A DNA stretch of 64,000 nt from Parasponia andersonii (taxonomy: Eukaryota; Streptophyta; Magnoliopsida; Rosales; Cannabaceae). Numbering within the stretch: position 1 is the stretch's first letter; every line of letters begins with the position of its first letter. Positions 47,834 to 60,317 of the stretch are shown here, piece after piece. The translations under genes and the position numbers were made by a program. The stretch is taken from assembly GCA_002914805.1 (NCBI GenBank), contig JXTB01000125.1:505683-569682 (forward strand), read 5' to 3'. The notes under the pieces were generated by a model. It was not told the origin of the DNA, searched no databases, and was given only the letters and a program-made list of their open reading frames with translations.

Positions 47834-49454
47834 TGATAACTCTATGAAAATAGAGTTAATTGTGCTATTTTATTCATTAAAAATGTGTGTCCTAGAGTAA
47901 TTTTAATTTAGATTTTAAGTAATTTACGTTGTTTTATTTTATTTTGGTTTAGATTTAGTTTTATTGAATTTTATGTTATTTTATTAGGATTAGGTGTTTT
48001 AATTTAATTAGTTTAAATTAATTTAATTTGAAATATATGTTATTAGATTTAGGTTTTTGATTTAATTTAATTTTGATTTGATTAGGTTAAATAGAAAAGA
48101 AGAAAAAAAAAAGGAAATTTGGATTAAAACTTAACTATTGGATCAATCGGATTAATGGTCTTGATTGGAGAGTACACATCACGCACAGAGGCTGAGAGTG
48201 GGGAAGGCAACATAGGGGACAATCAGGGACCACGCGTAAGAAAGTGATCGGCGGATAGCTTTTATGTCTAATCTGGTGCTTCTCGGCCATGGAACAGCCG
48301 AGTTCTCTTCAGCCAATCATAGTCCCAGCACATGCCAAGCTTACAAAAATATACCGTATCGGATAATTGCCAAAGTATCAGATTTTGAATAGAAACGTGA
48401 GGAGAAAGAGGGAGAGAAGGAGAGTAAATGGAAAAATGATGAATCACATAACCAATTAGAATTGAATATTGGAATCCTTGTACAACTTAAACACTCTCTT
48501 TCTTCAGCTATAAAAGGGCTACGAGATAAAAGGGAAAAACACACCATTCTAGAAAGAGAAACACAATATCCAGAGAAAGAGTTTAACAGAGAGAGCAATT
48601 GGAGGCCAAATTAGAAGAGGAGGCTTGCAATTATTCTCAATCATTCCCCACTTTGCTCAACCATTGTTTGTTTGTTTAAGTTTTTCATTATGTTGCAAAT
48701 TTTTATTTTTAGTTTTGTTATTTTAGTTATGAACTAAATTAATTTTCTAAGATTGTAATAGGATCTCTATATGTAGTTTAAATTATGATGTTACCTCTTT
48801 GATTTTGCAATTTTAATTTATGAATTGTATATTCTATCTTGCTCTTAATGCTTTTGAGTGCTTGATGACCACTTAAATTGATATTGATAATTTGTATAAA
48901 CTTGAAAAAAGAATTTCAGATTTAGACCTAGATAGAATAGTACATGATCATGTTTATATGAGTTTATGTAGGATAGGAATATACCTATATAACATATACA
49001 ATTGTTGAAAGACCTTACTCTTAATGAATCTTTTCTTAATCTAATTCACATAGAAATTTAGTGAATTAATTAGAGGAAATATTTTAACATGACTATCGGA
49101 AGAGGCTTGTAGATACACTAGAGTTCTTGATTGACAATTCGGGTTAAATAGTAATTCAAAGAGGGTAACTAGTGATTCAAGCATATATAGAGTGAAAATT
49201 GTAATCCTAGGTTTATTTTCATTGGTGATTTGATAAATTATTTGTACTTTTTAATTTTATTTATTTATTTTCTTGTTTTCTTTTCATTTAAATTTTAATT
49301 TTAGGATTTTTTTAAATTGATTGTTTAGATAAATTGATAACTAGTGTAGGTTAGTACTTAACGTATTATAGCAATTTATCTGTGGGAACGATATCTTTAT
49401 TCATTACTTTATTACTTGTTCGATACGTGCGCTTGCGTATAAAAATTTATAACA
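47834..49454 (+). mobile_element. Solo LTR nested in the copia 3' LTR
   Basis: An insert of 1621 bp begins TGATAACTCTATG and ends TTTATAACA. Flanks GTCTT (47829-47833) and GTTTT (49455-49459) agree at four of five bases. The empty site in the other copia LTR reads AGTCTTGAATC (around 56511-56521), which proves the insertion. A hairpin AACTCTA/TAGAGTT lies at the very start (47839-47858). A TATA box CTATAAAAGG is at 48508-48517. The terminal text GGGAACGATATC..GATACGTGCGCTTGCG is typical of a plant gypsy LTR end and relates it to the LTRs at 27852 and 32681. Confidence 0.88.
48508..48517 (+). promoter_or_regulatory. TATA box of the nested solo LTR
   Basis: CTATAAAAGG follows a pyrimidine-rich run in the U3 part of the LTR and is a good plant core promoter match. 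Confidence 0.6.
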
Positions 49455-49656
49455 GTTTTGAATCTTGATTCTTCATATTCATCTTCAATCTTCGAAATTT
49501 TTCAATGATGCGCTATTTTCGAGGACTTTATTTCTTGAGTTTTATCAATTTTTTTTTTCCACTTCATAACTACAAACTCAAGCCAGTTATTAGTAACTAA
49601 ATTACATGTTTGTTATTATCAAAATAAGACAAGATTGAAAGCCACATAGGTCAATA

Positions 49657-49671
49657 ATCTCTCCTTTTTTT
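49657..49671 (-). promoter_or_regulatory. Polypurine tract of the copia element
   Basis: On the minus strand AAAAAAAGGAGAGAT lies directly before the 3' LTR start, the position and composition expected for the plus-strand primer of reverse transcription. Confidence 0.7.
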
Positions 49672-50626
49672 ATGATGACAAATATTGATTTTTGAGATAA
49701 AAATAATAATACAACTTAATTAGCATACATGACCTTATCATTATTTTTAGAAACTCTTCCTCAACATATACATGGAAATTTGAAAAAAAAAAATTCTCCC
49801 CCTTTTAACTTAATTTATGCATATATTAAGTAATAAAAATCATGAATATTTCTCCTCCTTTGATATCAGCAAAAAGAGTTGAAAGCACTAAGAGAAACAT
49901 ACCATACATCAGCATAGTGAGAATAATAGGTCACAATCAAAGATAGGCATAAGTCTCACACAAGGTTCTATCATCCATAATAAGAAGACATATAAAAAGA
50001 GTTCAAAAGGTACAAAAATAACATACTAATAGATCATAAAAGACTAACACATCATAAAAGGACATGCAAAATATAAGTAAATAAGCAAGACAGGAAGACA
50101 CTTGGATGGAAGTGGATTTTCTCCTTGATGCATGTAGTTTTACATCTCTTGTTGGTGCTTAAAGCGTGGCATGATGACTTATTCACGGATTTGAGTGAGA
50201 AAGAGAGATAGAATAGGCAAATTGATCATAAAATTAGAAGGAGCAGATACGGTTTAGTGGGATTAAAGATGAAATTTTGAAGAAATTGGAGTAAAAACTC
50301 ATAGAAATCAAGATTAGAACCAAAAGAGAAAATGGTTTAAGGTTTTCATTCAGGGGATAAAAGTTTCAAGTAAAAGAGATGAGAGAAAAACAAAGAAAAG
50401 ACCGTAGAAAACTGTCTCAGGTCGGGCTTAGAAAACTGGTGAGGAACATTTTTGGTCGACCAAGTTTGGTCGACCAAAATTTGAAAAGTTTCAGATTTGC
50501 CGAAAGTAGAAAAAAAAGTATATATTTTTAAAGAAACAATTTAGAATTTCAAATTTAGCCAAATAAAATGAGATGGGATAGAAATTAATAAAAAAAAAAA
50601 GCAAGAGAAAGCATGACAATGTATAA
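49672..50626 (-). other. Noncoding spacer between pol and 3' LTR of the copia element
   Basis: About 950 bases with no intact frame. Some Sireviruses carry an extra envelope-like frame in this position, but nothing recognisable is seen here. Confidence 0.45.
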
Positions 50627-51949
50627 TTAGGAAATTTCATCAAAATCAAGCATACCAAGTTCTCTTTTAATCATACAAAACCGTTCTTCACCAAGAGGTT
50701 TTGTAAAAATATCCGCTAATTGTTTTTCAGTGGAGACAAATTCAAGAGAAATATCACCTTTTTGCATATGATCACAAAGGAAATGGTGTCTTATATCAAT
50801 GTGCTTAGCTCGTGAATGCAAAATAGAATTTTTAGATAAGTTGATAGCACTAGTGTTATTACATTTAATAGGCATATATGCAAATTTCATACCAAAATCT
50901 AAAAGTGTTTGTTTCATCCAAAGAATTTGTGCACAACAATTAGCCGTGGATATATACTCCGCTTCGGTAGTGGAAAGTGCAACTGAATTTTGTTTCTTTC
51001 TAAACCAAGAAACTAGTGAGTATCCCAAAAAGTGACAAGTGCCCCTTGTGCTCTTTCGATCGATTTTGCACCCAGCAAAATCCGCATCCAAATAACTTGA
51101 GATATCAAAGTGTGTACCTTTAGGATATCATAATACAATATTCATAGTACCATGCAAATATTTTAAAATATGTTTAACCATACTAAGATGGGATTCTTTA
51201 GGATTAGATTGATATCTAGCACATAGACAAACACTAAATATGATATCTAGTCTACTAACGGTAAGATAAAGTAAGGATCCGATCATACCTCGATATTTAA
51301 TAATATCTACCACTTTACCATTTTCATTTTTGTCAAGCTTGATTGATGAGCTCATTGGTGTCTTCATTGGTTTTGAATGTTCAAGTTCAAACTTCTTGAG
51401 TAGCTTCTTGATGTACTTTGCTTGATTGATGAAGATTCCTTCTTTAGATTATTTTATTTGAAGTCCAAGGCAGAAGTTCAATTCTCCTATCATAATCATC
51501 TCAAATTCACTATGCATACACTTAGAGAATTCTTCACAGAGATAAACATTAATGGCTCCAAATATAATATCGTCAATATAGATTTGCACAATTGTCATGT
51601 CTACCCCTTTCTTCTTAATAAAAAGAGTAGTATCTGCTTTTCCTATTAAAAACTTATTTGAGATCAAAAAGTTTTTTATTCTATCATACCAAGCTCTAAG
51701 AGCTTGTTTTAGGCCATATAAAGTCTTTTTCAATTTGTAAACATGATCTGGATACTTATGATTTTGAAAACCAGGGGGTTGGGCTATATAAACTTCTTCT
51801 AAAATGTATCTATTCAAAAATACACTCTTAACATCAATTTGATAAAGAATAAAATTCTTATGGCATACAAATGCTAAGAGCATTATAATGGATTCTAATC
51901 TTACTACAGGTGCAATCGATACCTTCTTCTTGATTGAAACCTTGGCCAC
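50627..51949 (-). pseudogene. Copia reverse transcriptase and RNase H, broken
   Basis: On the minus strand RT shows FILYQIDVKSVFLN, VYIAQPPGFQN, VYKLKKTLYGLKQA.RAWYDR and the catalytic box IYIDDIIFGA (51560-51590). The connection follows (KVVDIIKYRGMIGSLLYLT, 51128-51367). RNase H follows with MDADFAGCKIDRKSTRGT, ALSTTEAEYIS and SRAKHIDIRHHFL, ending TKPLGEERF (50640-50700). The role was copying of element RNA. At least two stops separate the three frames (near 51120, 51370-51450 and 51950). Confidence 0.9.
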
Positions 51950-52470
51950 TAATCTAGCCTTGTTTCACACAATCACTCCATGCTCATCTAATTTATTTCT
52001 AAAGACCCATTTAGTTCTAATAACTGAATGATCACTAGGTCTTGGAACTAATTCCCATACATCACTTCTTTCAAATTAATTTAGCTTATCTTGCATTGCT
52101 AAAATCCAAAATTTATCTTTTTCGGCATCTTTAAAATTTTTGGGTTCAATTTGAGAAAGGAAAGCTAAGTTGTTGCAAATATTTCTAAGTGATATTCTAG
52201 TTCTGATACCTTGTAAGGAATCACCTAAAATTTGGTCTTTAGGATGAGTATGACTAATTTTTAAATTTGAGAAAAAGTTAAAATATTTCCATTATTGTAT
52301 TTTTCTTCCTTATGACTTTTGTCTTGTTGTAGTTAGATGTCCTCTTCTTCATTTGGTCTTTCATTGACACTTAATTCATTTAAGCTTTGTTCCAAACCTA
52401 CAATATCATTATCACATATATTTCTCTCCTCATGTAGAGTATTAGACTTATAAAAAACAGCATGCATAGA

Positions 52471-53700
52471 TTATTTTACTACTAATTTTCTTTTGTTGAA
52501 AACTTTATAAGCTTTACTAGTAGTAGAATATCTAAGAAAAATACTAACATCGGATTTTGAATCAAATTTTCCTAAATTATCTTTAGTATTCAAAATAAAA
52601 TATTTACAACCAAAAACTTTAAAATAACCAATGTTGGGTTTTCTACCTTTCCAAAGCTCATAAGGTATCTTGTTCAAGATTAATCTTATCATAACTCTAT
52701 TCACAATATAACACACAGTACTTACCACTTTGACTCAAAAATATTTTGGCAAACTATTTTCATTTAGCATGCTTCGTGCCATTTTTTGTAAGGTTCTATT
52801 CTTTCTTTCTACAACTCTGTTTTGTTGTGGAGTTTTAGGAGTGGAAAAAATATGATCAAAACTATTTTTATAGCACAAAGCTTCCATTTCATCATTTTAA
52901 ACTTACTACCATGATCACTTCTAATAGATATGATGGTGTAGCCTTTTTTATTTTGCACTTTCTTACAAAAAATAGTAAGTACATTTAGAACATCATTTTT
53001 ATGAGCAATAAATAGAACCCAAATTAATATTGAAAAATCATCAACTATCACAAAAGCATAATGTTTTCCACCAAGAGTAGTTACTCTTGATGGTCCAAAT
53101 AGATCCATGTGAAGTAGTTATAAGGGTCTAGAAGTAGTAATGACGTTTTTAGATTTAAAAAAACTTTTTACTTGTTTTCCAAATTAGCATGCGTCATACA
53201 CCTTATCTTTTTCAAAAAGTAAACTTGGTAAACTACTAACAAGGTTTTTCTTTGGAAGCTTAGAAATAGTATTCATACTAGTATGTCCAAGTCTTCCATG
53301 CCAAAGCCAAGAATTATATTTTAAAGTCGAAAAATATTTATCTCGACTAAAATATTTTTTAATATCAATAGTGTAGACATTGTCTTTTCTTTCCCTTTTA
53401 AAAATAATTTCTTTTGAACAAATATCCTCAATCAAGCATTTGAAAGGCTCAAAATGACTCTATAATGTTTATCACAAAATTGAGTTATACTAAGCAAATT
53501 GTATTTAAGACTATCAACAAGTAAAATATTTTCTATAATGGGTCAGGATATAGTACCAATATTACCTACACCCAAAATCTTGCCTTTAGTCTTGTCTCCA
53601 AATGTGATATATCCTCCACTTCTTTTTGTGAATGATGAGAGCATAGAGTAGTCTCCGGTCATGTGTTTGGAGCAACCACTATCCAAGAACCAAAAGTTCT
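52471..53700 (-). pseudogene. Copia protease end and integrase, broken
   Basis: FWFLDSGCSKHMTGD (about 53645-53690, minus strand) is the active-site region of a copia aspartic protease. GAG-pre-integrase follows (LWHGRLGHTSM, 53270-53310), then the integrase core HMDLFGPSRV (53080-53110), YAFVIVDDFS, SIRSDHGSKF (52905-52930), and a C-terminal part (FGCKYFILNTKDNLGKFD, 52540-52620). Stops and frameshifts interrupt it. The catalytic Asp of LFGP..D/DDFS and SDHG are still visible. Confidence 0.88.
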
Positions 53701-53867
53701 TCTTCTTTTGTACCTATAAGTAAGAATCAAACTTTGATTTTTGATATCTATACTAATTTGGGTCCTTGAGTATTAGTTTTAGATTCTTTTGATACCCAAG
53801 CTACCTTTCTACCAAAATATGCATTTTTTTTTATATAAAACATGAAAAACTAGTATGTTCATTGATT

Positions 53868-55308
53868 TCAATAAGTGCAAGTGTGTTTTGTGTCACTTGT
53901 ACTAGCTTTTACAAAATAGTTTTTGAGGTATTTTTGTTTTATAAAAGATTTGTGCCCAATACCTCTTTTGTCAAAAACATATTTTTGTCTACCAAGCATC
54001 ATGTCAAATTTTTTCTTTCCATATGTAAATTTGTGGACAATTTTATTGAAGTAAAAAATCTTGTCATTTAAGGAAGTATTTTCTTTTGACAAAACATCAC
54101 AATTACTACAAGATAATTTTACTTCCTTTTCTTTAGTAAACTTTTCAACTATTTTTGAAAAACTAAAAATTTTCTTTTTAAGAGCATTGTTCTTGAAAAT
54201 AAGTTTTTCATCATTACTTAAATCACTACTAGTATCACTATCACCATGAAATTTATCTTTAGGTTTAAAAGAGCTTAACTCATTTTCTATTGCCATGAAG
54301 CATTTGTTGGTAATTTCTTCTTGTTCTTCTCTATTGGATTCTTCTTCTTCACTATCATCCCAAGTGGCCTTCATTGCCTTCTTCTTCATTTTTTTTCCTA
54401 AGGGACATTCATTCTTCATATGTCTTGGCTTCTTGCATTCAAAGCAAATGATGGGATCATCCTTCATTTTCTTCTCTTAAAAGTCATTGCCTTTGCTATT
54501 TTTCTTGAAATTCTTCTTTTTGAAATTTAAGGCAATGTCTTCTAACTCACTATCTACGAATTCTTCTTCTTCCTCATTGCTTTCTTGTGAGGCGATTTTG
54601 AGAGCGATTCCTTTCTTTTTTTTTTCCTTCTCCTTCATCTTCATTAGTTTCCTTCATAAGGATTTCATGGGTCATGAGAGAACCATAAATTCTTCAAGAG
54701 TAAGTTTGCTAAGGTCTTTTACTTCTTGAATAGCTATCATCTTGCTTCTATATGCTCGAAGAAGGCTTCTTAGAATCTTACTCACCAACTCACCATTTGG
54801 AAAGGTTTTTCCTAAAGCACTAAGAGAGTTAATGATGAAGGTAAATCTAGTAAATATTTGAGAAATAGATTCATATTTTTCCATTTTGAATAATTCATAT
54901 TTTCTTGTGAAAATATTAATTCTAGTTTTCTTCATAGAATTAGTTCCTTGATATGACACATTAAGTATATTCTACAATTTATGAGCATCCTTAGCTTTTT
55001 TAACATTATTATTTTCGTTCTTATCTAGACTATACATAAGAATATTTCTTGCTTTTCCATTTTTGGTAAAAGACAAATTTATCCTTTTCCTCATATTCCT
55101 CAATATCTTTTTCTACTTCAACTCCGTTAACAATCTTTGTAATTTTTAATGGATCTCTTGTGACAATATACTATAAATCAAAATCTATGGATCTAAGATA
55201 TGTGTCCATAAGACTTTTCTAATAGGTAAAATTACTTCCATTAAAGAAAGTTGGTTTGGAAGGTGACAACTCCTCATATTGAAAAGAAAAGTTATTTGGA
55301 TTAGCCAT
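53868..55308 (-). pseudogene. Copia gag, broken
   Basis: The minus-strand start at 55308 reads MANPNNFSFQYEELSPSKP, the usual Sirevirus-type gag opening. Middle part: KYELFKMEKYESISQIFTRF, LRSLLRAYRSKMIAIQE and LTLEEF (54672-54959). The C-terminal part (53868-54467) has the CCHC knuckle CFECKKPRHMKNEC and an acidic run after WDDSEEEE. Stops and a frameshift divide it into at least three pieces. The long tail after the knuckle fits SIRE-type gag. Confidence 0.88.
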
Positions 55309-55344
55309 CTCAAAAATGGTTAAGTTTTAGAAAATTGAGCACAA

Positions 55345-55358
55345 AGCTCTGATACCAA
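55345..55358 (-). promoter_or_regulatory. Primer-binding site of the copia element (initiator tRNA-Met type)
   Basis: GCTCTGATACCA (+ strand) sits two bases from the 5' LTR edge at 55360. Its complement TGGTATCAGAGC is the canonical plant primer-binding motif. Confidence 0.9.
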
Positions 55359-55359
55359 T

Positions 55360-56714
55360 TGTTATCCAAAGAATAGCTAACCTAAGAGGGGGGTGAATTG
55401 GGTTTTTAAGACTTTTACCAACTTTTTGAATTAACCAACAAAATTGAGTAAATAATGAATAGAGCAAGTAAAAATAGCAAATAAATAAGTACAATATCAA
55501 AGTAAATAAATTAAAGAGATAGGGATAGAGAGATTGCAAATGCTATTTTTACGAGGTTCGACAAACACAACAGTTTGCTTCTGTCCCCGGCTCTCTGCAA
55601 CTTGCTTAGATTTTTATACTATCGGGATAAGATTATGAGGTTAACCGACCCTTGTACAAATAGAGTGATTTCTTCTTAGGCACACACGCCTTTATAATAA
55701 TCTTGAATCTGGCTCTATTACACCTAACCAAGGATTGTTAGAATCCGATGTCAATCTCACCTATACAGGATAGTTTATGACTCCGGTGTCAACCTCACAT
55801 CTCAATAATGTTTTTATGAAAATACAAATGAGCACTTACTCAAAAAATTACCTCTCAAAGAAATAATACAAGATAAGCTTGGGTGATTTGAGAATAATGC
55901 ACAAATGATGCTCTAGGAATGGCTCAAATAGATTTGAAAGTTAAAGTAGAGTAAAAGAGAGCTTTTTTTCACTTAGAAATAGATTAGGTATCAATGTAGG
56001 TTCATATTCTCTTGTTCTAAGTTATCAAACTTAGTTTTATTTAAAGGCATCTTCAAAAACTAGTCGTTTTCGACCATTGGTAACTTATTGCAAAAATTTT
56101 AGTCGACTAGAAATAATTTTGGTCAACCAAAAAAACTAGCCGTTGGACTCTAACACACTAGTTCAACTCCAACGGTCATTTTTGGCCATTATCGACCAAG
56201 CCTGGTTGACTAAAATTGGTTAGAAACCTATTTTTGGTTTCTTTGAAGTGATTTTTAGTCGTTCTTAAAACTTTCTTTGTCAAATCATTTTTAACATTAA
56301 AAAATGTACTTTTGAGAATATTTGGACTAGATTAGAAATGATATTTATTTTCAAATAATTAAGAATTAGTGGATTTAAAGTTTAGCTAATTCTTTAAAGA
56401 TTTGTTTGAAAATTTATTTGAAAGATTTTTGAGCCATATCAAAGAGAATATTTTGTGCAATGCAATAAATTAAGTACAAGACTAGAAAATAAATTTTAAC
56501 CTATTTAGACTTAGTCTTGAATCTTGATTCTTTACATTCATCTTCAACTTTTGAGATTTTTCAGTGATGTGCTATTGTTGAGGACTTCATTTCTTAAGTT
56601 TTATCAATTTATTTTTCAACTTCATAACTACAAACTCAAGTTAGTTATTAGTAACTAAATTATATATTTGTTATTATCAAAATAAGACAAGATTGAAAGC
56701 CACATAAGTCAACA
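55360..56714 (-). repeat. 5' LTR of the copia element (1355 bp)
   Basis: Begins TGTTATCC and ends AAGTCAACA. It has no nested insertion and so serves as the empty-site reference for the 3' LTR copy. Confidence 0.88.
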
Positions 56715-58640
56715 CCAGTTGATGCATAAAGACACCTAGTACTTCAAGTAGCCATGTGCAAAAAGTTAGAATATTAGAATAGGAGAAAAAATAAAGCAAT
56801 CTAATATTTCGTGATGAAGATGTGCCATAAAGTAAAAAATGGGGCAGTTGAGTCTAGTTTTCCTTCATTGTATGGTGCTAGCACAACGAGAATAAAGTTG
56901 GGTCAATTATTTGAGAATAAACTTGAACTGAAGATGAAGATGCATTTACGTACAATGCAAAAAATTTTTGAATTCAAGGTGAAAAAGTCAGAGAAAGATA
57001 TATGATATGTAACCTATGTAGATGACAAATATTATTGATGTTTGAGAGCTAGAAAATTAGAGAAGTCAGATATATTCGAGATGCGTAGCTATGTGTCTAC
57101 TCATAAATGTGTATTAATAGTAAGGCATAAGAACAACCACAAAGTGACACCATGACTTATTGGACAATGCATCAGGAGAAAATATACTAATAGTAAACCT
57201 AATTATCTACCTCATCAAATAGTGAAAGATTTTCATGTTAAATATGGTATTAACATGAATTATACTAAGGCTTGGAGATATAGAGAAAATTCCCTTACTT
57301 ACGTTAAAGGGACGCTCGAAGCATTATACCAGTAGTTGTCGTTGTTTTTGTATATATCAAAGAAAAGGAATCAAAGAATAGTTACTCATTTCGAGATTGA
57401 TGATATAGAGCATTTTAAGTACTTTTTCTTCTCTTTAGAGATGTATATTAGAGAATTTAGAGCCATATATCATCTGATACTTTGTGTAGATAGGACATTT
57501 ATTAAGAATAAGATTAAAGAGATGATGGTATGTGCTCTTACTCTAGATACCAATAATCAATTATATCTAGAAGTTATTATTGTCATAGATTCAGAGAATA
57601 ACAATTCATGGATGTATTTCATATTGAAGCTAAGAGAAACTATATAATATGTTTAAAGTTTAGTATTTCTATCTGATAAACGTGCAAGTATTGTGAATAT
57701 CTTGTTTGTAATATTCTCGAAAGTTATCATAGAGTGTGCATATATCATATTAGCATGAATATTATGGCAAAATTTAAAACTGATCATTGTCATGAAGAAT
57801 ATTTCTTAGCAGCAAAATCCTATTAAATGGTTGATTTCATTCATTATTTTCAGAAGATAATAGTCAAGGATCCTCCTATTACACAATATTTAGAAGAAAT
57901 TAGTGTCGAGAAGTAGAGTCGAATATTCTTCCTAAAATCTAGTATAATATAATGACGAGTAACTTTGCTCAAAGTATGAATAGTAAAACCAAGGAGACAC
58001 AAAAATGGCATATTACAAGTTTAGTAGAGTTTATCAGATTCACACTAAAAACTTGGTTCTGGGAACAAAGAGAAAAGATAAAGAAGTGTGATGGTCCTCT
58101 TACAATGAACATAGAAAATGATTTGAGAGAGGTGTTTAAAGAAGCCAAAACAATTATAATTTATATACAAGATAGTGAACGGGATGGTGAAATTAATCTA
58201 TAGATGAAAACTTGTACGTGCAGAGAATTTGATCTAATTGGTTTGCTTTGTGCCTATGTACTAGCTGCTACCCATGAGCGAAATGTAGACCCCAACATCC
58301 TATATTCTAGGTTTTATATGATGGAGAAATGGTTGAACTTATATACTGAAACAAAATATTCAATGGGATAAAAAGATGACTGGGTTGTACCAAATAATAT
58401 TAAACTTCGAAGGTTTGATCCTCCATCATATAAGCCTAAGTCAGGTCATCCAAAAACAAAAAGAAGACCTTCGAAAGATAAAAAGAAAAAAATCCCAATA
58501 TCGGTGTAGTCGATACAAAGGATGAGGACATAATAAAGTAACTTGTAAACACATGATGCCCATACCCTCAACCATAAACGCGTCAACCTCGAATACTGTG
58601 CAAAAATAAAATCTAGTAACACTACAAAATTCTTTAATAA
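56715..58640 (+). pseudogene. Mutator-like (MULE/MuDR) transposase, main part, decayed
   Basis: The plant MuDR N-terminal domain is visible (GQLFENKLELKMKMHLRTM, 56900-56960). The transposase core follows: FKYFFFSLEMYIREFR, the first catalytic Asp in CVDRTFIKNK (57483-57510), IDSENNNSWMYF, LSDKRASIVN (57670-57700) and MTSNFAQSMNSKTKE (57952-57996). A SWIM-type zinc finger CTCREF..LLCAYV (58213-58258) and a knuckle near 58515-58552 close it. The protein would cut and join the ends of a Mutator-like element. Isolated stops (near 57004, 57334, 57824 and 58201) split the frame. At the usual Glu of the NxxESxN motif there is Gln, and the SWIM His is Tyr, so activity is unlikely even without stops. 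Confidence 0.9.
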
Positions 58641-59119
58641 CTCTATATACAAATGAGAGGATTCTTCTATGTTCAAGGAAAGTAACGTATACCCCACTTA
58701 TATTTTTCCTTGATTTTCATAGGTATATATTTTTCATAAGCACAAACTTGTGGAGTGCACTATGTACAACATGTGCTACAAAATTTATGGAGATGCATCT
58801 TAATCAGTGTCATGAATTTATCCATCTTATGATTAATAGCAAGAAACAGAAATGGAGTATATATTACTTTACCCAAGTGTGCAAGAATCCTTTCATCTAT
58901 ATATAGAGTTATTAAAGCATATTGTAGGGTTACTAGATTTTATTTTTATTCTTTCAAACACTTATTGGATGAACAATGCAGTACTTTGGTTTTCAAACAC
59001 TTATTATAATATTTGTTTTCATAAAGGGTACTGTTTGTAGCAATGTTATTAGCAAGCAATAACTCTTGTTTATAGAAAATTAGCAATGTTTTACCTGTGT
59101 CTAGTTAACGGTTAAAAAC

Positions 59120-59570
59120 ATCGAAGCCACATTGAATTAAGTCGAAGTAGGAATGTTCGATGGATTTTGATCTCTTTCGATGTGCTTTTGTTGTCATTGA
59201 AATGACATCAAAATGGGGTCGAATTGCATCGAATAACATACGTTTAATGTATTATAGACTTTACTATAATCGAATTACATCGAATATATAATTGAAATGA
59301 ATCAAACTAAACCATTAAGCTTTCCTAGAAATGCATCGAAGACCCATCGAAGTGCATCGAATTAGATCAAAGTAGGATTGTTCGATGGATTTTGATCTCT
59401 TTTAATATGGTTTTGTTGTCATCGAAATGATATTGAAATCGTATCGAATTACATCGAACATCATACGTTTAATGTACTATAAACTTTATTATAATCAAAT
59501 TATATCGAATATATAATCAAAAAGCATCGAATTTAGTCAAAAATCATCGAAATATTCGACAATGATTGTA
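59120..59570. repeat. Imperfect 225-bp tandem duplication
   Basis: GTTCGATGGATTTTGATCTC, CATACGTTTAATGTA and ATCGAATATATAAT appear in the same order twice, 225 bases apart. Both copies are rich in ATCGAA words. Confidence 0.85.
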
Positions 59571-60199
59571 ACAATGTGATAAACAAAGTTTTCTGATCTA
59601 CTGATTAATTTCATTTAATCAAATAGCATAATTATTATTGATTTTATAAATTTATATACAAAAGTAATTTCAAATATGTAGAACATCATTCAAGATTCTA
59701 AATTATAATACCTTAAACTCATATACAAAAATAATTCCAAATGCTTGATGCTTGATAACATATACTCCATAATTCCCGATGTATACTGTAAATAGATATA
59801 AAATTAGCTTATAATTAAAATTTATTCAAATATGAATATAACAATATAATGTTACCTTTTTTTATTCCATGGCATGACATCGGGGCTGTCATTTGACAGG
59901 TAAAAGGGTAAGGCTTATTTTGTAGGCCGAGATACAATTCTGAACAATGATCAAACACACCAGCTTGGAGAAGGAAATATGATAACATCTTGCACTATGA
60001 ATTGTTGGCACAATAGTTACCATTATCATGCATTAGTGAGTATAATAGCTCTCATTGTGGACATGACCTCATATTTATTCATATCACTAATCACGTAGTG
60101 CATACAACAATCATAAAAAATAAAGCTACTCTCAGTCATGGTAGTTCTGAATGCTTCTCGAATAGTTTTTCATAAATTAGTCCAAATTGGAGACTATAA

Positions 60200-60317
60200 T
60201 TATTTTTTTCCCATATATATCTTTGGGAAAAAACTACACTCCTTGGATTAGTAGAAGGTTATTTTTTTCCCATATATATCTTTGGGAAAAAACTACACTC
60301 CTTGGATTAGTAGAAGG
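60200..60317. repeat. Perfect 59-bp tandem duplication
   Basis: The two adjacent units 60200-60258 and 60259-60317 read identically (TTATTTTTTTCCC ... TAGTAGAAGG). Confidence 0.9.

Larger units (their letters stand above)
46684..49656 (-). repeat. 3' LTR of the copia element, with nested insertion
   Basis: 46684-47833 and 49455-49656 align with the 5' LTR at 55360-56714 (roughly nine in ten bases by eye). The break in alignment marks the insertion at 47834-49454. The Sirevirus-like LTR begins TGTCCCAAGAATAGC here and TGTTATCCAAAGAATAGC in the other copy. Confidence 0.85.
46684..56714 (-). mobile_element. Ty1/copia LTR retrotransposon, Sirevirus (SIRE)-like, decayed
   Basis: A minus-strand element with 5' LTR at 55360-56714, primer-binding site, gag-pol remnants (50627-55308), polypurine tract and 3' LTR at 46684-49656. 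The 3' LTR is enlarged by a nested solo LTR. LTR ends are TGTT...CAACA (right) and TGTC...CAATA (left). It interrupts a Mutator-like transposase gene. CCAG occurs before the left end (46676-46679) and after the right end (56715-56718). This may be the target duplication, but three extra bases (TAT) then have to be accounted for. The clade call rests on gag and RNase H wording (CFECKK..H..NECP, WDDSEEEE, WMKQTL, KPLGEERF). Confidence 0.9.

Noticed and set aside
47839..47858. Perfect 7-bp hairpin as a microRNA or terminator
   Set aside because: Too short for a microRNA precursor. It lies at the terminus of a solo LTR and is more simply part of the element end.
58446..59040. Open frames 58446-58697 (-) and 58852-59040 (+)
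   Set aside because: They overlap or follow the decayed transposase tail, with no recognisable motif; the first is antisense to the zinc-knuckle region.
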